Assembly (NCBI RefSeq): GCF_002563775.1
Contig: NZ_PDJO01000001.1
Span: forward strand, 2,730,501 to 2,794,500
Source: Thioclava sp. ES.031
GTDB lineage: Bacteria > Pseudomonadota > Alphaproteobacteria > Rhodobacterales > Rhodobacteraceae
Length of the DNA stretch: 64,000 bases
Direction of reading: 5' to 3'
Part shown: positions 62,395-64,000 of the stretch, piece after piece
Layout of the letters: every line of letters begins with the position of its first letter
How positions within the stretch are numbered: position 1 is the first letter of the stretch
The notes under the pieces: generated by a model
The model's input: the letters and a program-made list of their open reading frames with translations, nothing else
Told to the model about the DNA's origin: nothing
Databases searched by the model: none
Translations under genes and position numbers: made by a program

Positions 62395-63576
62395 ATGCCC
62401 CATCCGCTCAACCCCGCGCTCGCCGCCACCTTCCCGCCCCCGGTCATGGAGGCGCGGCGCTGGCTCGACGGGGTCGAGTTCACTGCCGATCGCCCGCTGA
62501 TCAACGTCTCTCAGGCAGCCCCTGTCGATCCGCCGCCCGAGGCGCTGCGTCAGGCGATCGCCGAGGCCGCGCTGAACGATCCGCAGGCGCATCTCTACGG
62601 CCCCGTTCTGGGCCTGCCCGATCTGCGTGCCGAACTGGCGCATCAATGGGGCCTCGCCTATGGCGGCGAGATCGCAGCGCGTCAGGTCGCGATCACCCAA
62701 GGCTGCAATCAGGCGTTTTGCGCGACGCTCGCCACGCTCGCAGGTCCGGGCGACGAGGTGATCCTGCCGACGCCGTGGTATTTCAATCACAAGATGTGGC
62801 TCGACATGGCGGGCGTGCAGACGGTGCCGCTGGCCCCCGGCGCGGGGCTTCTGCCCGACCCGGAGGAGGCGGCCGCGAAGATCACCGACAAGACCCGCGC
62901 GATCGTGCTGGTCTCGCCGAACAATCCGGGCGGGGCGGAATATCCGGCCGAACTGCTACGCGCCTTTGCCGATCTGGCCAAGCGTCACAAGCTCGCGCTG
63001 ATCGTGGACGAGACCTATCGCGATTTCGACTCGCGCAGCGGTGCGCCACATGACCTGTTCTCCGATCCCGACTGGACGGACTATTTCATCCATCTCTATT
63101 CCTTCTCGAAAGCCTATCGCCTGACGGGCCACCGCGTCGGCGCCATCGTCGCGGGCGAGGCGCGCCTCGCCGAGGTCGAGAAATTCCTCGACACGGTGGC
63201 GATCTGCCCCTCGCAGCTCGGTCAGATGGCGGCGCTCTGGGGCATGCTGCACCTGTCGCAATGGGTCGCGGGCGAGCGCGCGGAGATCCTGCGCCGGCGT
63301 GCGGCGATGGAGGCCGCTTTCGCCGATCTGGAAGGCTGGGAGATGCTCGGCTGCGGGGCGTATTTCGCCTATGTCACCCATCCCGATCCCCGCCCCTCCC
63401 CCGATTTCGCGCAGGCTCTGGTGCGCGAGGCGGGCGTGCTGATGCTGCCCGGCACGATGTTCATGCCGCAAGGTGCAAACGGGGCCGCGCAGCAGATGCG
63501 GATCGCATTCGCCAATGTCGACGCGGACGGGATCGCCACGCTGCGCGACCGGCTGGCGGGCCTCGCGCGCAGCTAG
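62395..63576 (+). CDS. Class I/II (PLP-dependent) aminotransferase
   Basis: 393 residues, fold type I. PLP lysine is in YSFSKAYRLTGHRVGAIVAG; substrate and cofactor motifs are VSPNNPGGAEYPAELLRAFA, LIVDETYRDFDSRS and QGCNQAFCATLATLAGPGDE. Amino donor not determined; similar to aspartate/aromatic-type family members in Rhodobacterales. Alone between a REP-like element and the foldase gene. Confidence 0.9.
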   Translation: MPHPLNPALAATFPPPVMEARRWLDGVEFTADRPLINVSQAAPVDPPPEALRQAIAEAALNDPQAHLYGPVLGLPDLRAELAHQWGLAYGGEIAARQVAITQGCNQAFCATLATLAGPGDEVILPTPWYFNHKMWLDMAGVQTVPLAPGAGLLPDPEEAAAKITDKTRAIVLVSPNNPGGAEYPAELLRAFADLAKRHKLALIVDETYRDFDSRSGAPHDLFSDPDWTDYFIHLYSFSKAYRLTGHRVGAIVAGEARLAEVEKFLDTVAICPSQLGQMAALWGMLHLSQWVAGERAEILRRRAAMEAAFADLEGWEMLGCGAYFAYVTHPDPRPSPDFAQALVREAGVLMLPGTMFMPQGANGAAQQMRIAFANVDADGIATLRDRLAGLARS

Positions 63577-63641
63577 CCTTGCAGGCCAGTAATCAAAGCC
63601 CTAAACAGCGCCCAACAAACAATGCCCGAGGAGGACCCCCG

Positions 63642-64000
63642 ATGAAGATGCGCAGCCACGGCAAGAGTGTCGTCGTCTGGATCTTGCTGGCCATGCTGAT
63701 CCTTGGTCTCGGCGGTTTCGGGCTACGCAATTTCTCCGGTTCGGCCAAATCGGTCGGCGCGGTGGGCGACACCCAGATCACCGTCGACGATTACGCCCGC
63801 GCGCTGCGTCAGGAAATGCAGCAGCGCAGCCAACAGCTTGGCCAGCCGGTCACGATGGCGCAGATGCGGTCCTCCGGCGTCGACCAGCAGGTGCTGGGCA
63901 AGCTGATCGGTCAGGCCGCGATCGGCGAAAGCGCGCGCCGTCTGGGCGTATCGGTCGGCGACAAGGAGCTGCAGCAGCAGATCTACAAGGTGCAGGCCTT
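63642..64000 (+). CDS. PpiD/SurA-N-type periplasmic peptidyl-prolyl isomerase (partial, 5' end)
   Basis: First 119 residues, cut by the window edge. ATG 63642 with GAGGAGG upstream. One N-terminal membrane anchor (VVVWILLAMLILGLGGFGLR) followed by the SurA_N-like chaperone region (VGDTQITVDDYARALRQEMQ, LGKLIGQAAIGESARRLGVS). Membrane-anchored folding factor of the periplasm. The isomerase domain lies beyond the window. Confidence 0.85.
   Translation, partial: MKMRSHGKSVVVWILLAMLILGLGGFGLRNFSGSAKSVGAVGDTQITVDDYARALRQEMQQRSQQLGQPVTMAQMRSSGVDQQVLGKLIGQAAIGESARRLGVSVGDKELQQQIYKVQA

Overview
This window is a high-GC chromosomal segment that reads as an alphaproteobacterium of the Rhodobacterales (Rhodobacteraceae/Paracoccaceae). 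The family call rests on the gene set: an Entner-Doudoroff glucose pathway (zwf-pgl-pgi and edd-eda), TakP-like TRAP transporters, two coenzyme-B12-dependent ribonucleotide reductases, Bpt aminoacyl-transferase, GlnE, alphaproteobacterial CsgH, and lineage-typical DUF1489, DUF2852, DUF192 and DUF2478 proteins. I cannot assign a genus from sequence alone.

Layout. 1-0.95 kb: an E2 acyltransferase of the AceF type that starts directly at the E3-binding domain and has no lipoyl domain. 1.08-2.96 kb: a LysR (NhaR-like) gene broken twice, by an IS407-group IS3 element and by an in-frame TAG. 3.2-8.7 kb: a curli (functional amyloid) operon on the minus strand, in transcription order csgF, csgG, two long paralogous curlins, a csgB-like gene and csgH, with an AT-richer regulatory region upstream. 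8.9-14.6 kb: an accessory block with a LysR relic, a HelD-like helicase carrying a nuclease insertion and a zinc-finger tail, and three small unknown genes. 14.7-17.8 kb: a short class II ribonucleotide reductase and two conserved small genes. 17.9-27 kb: the glucose catabolic genes in two clusters, each preceded by the identical palindrome GTTAGCGCTAAC; between them lie DUF2478, PIN and rRNA methyltransferase genes. 27-32 kb: glnE, a YbaK-type deacylase, DUF2852 and bpt. 32.4-37.8 kb: two TRAP binding proteins facing one dctQM permease pair, with two tiny glycine-rich lipoprotein genes between them. 38.2-40.7 kb: ilvBN behind a classic attenuator whose leader peptide contains Ile-Leu-Leu-Val-Val-Val. 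40.7-50.3 kb: an exopolysaccharide locus (glycosyltransferases, Wzy-like polymerase, beta-helix protein, pyruvyltransferase, Fe-S oxidoreductase, Wzx flippase). 50.3-53.4 kb: envelope proteins, YjdM, an HD-domain protein and a small unknown. 53.5-57.2 kb: a second, long class II ribonucleotide reductase. 57.7 kb to the end: tRNA-Pro(UGG), DUF192, a double cold-shock protein, pdxH, fabI, a LysE exporter, gpt, DUF2127, an aminotransferase and the start of a PpiD/SurA-type foldase.

How the parts fit. The curli operon and the exopolysaccharide locus are two separate biofilm-matrix systems. Glucose catabolism looks coordinated by one LacI-type operator at both clusters, branched-chain amino acid synthesis by ribosome-mediated attenuation, and the TRAP genes possibly by a shared dyad. 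The 9-14 kb block is the best place to look for something undescribed. The curli operon is the most coherent accessory system. A repeated extragenic element with the core GGGATATTT occurs three times.
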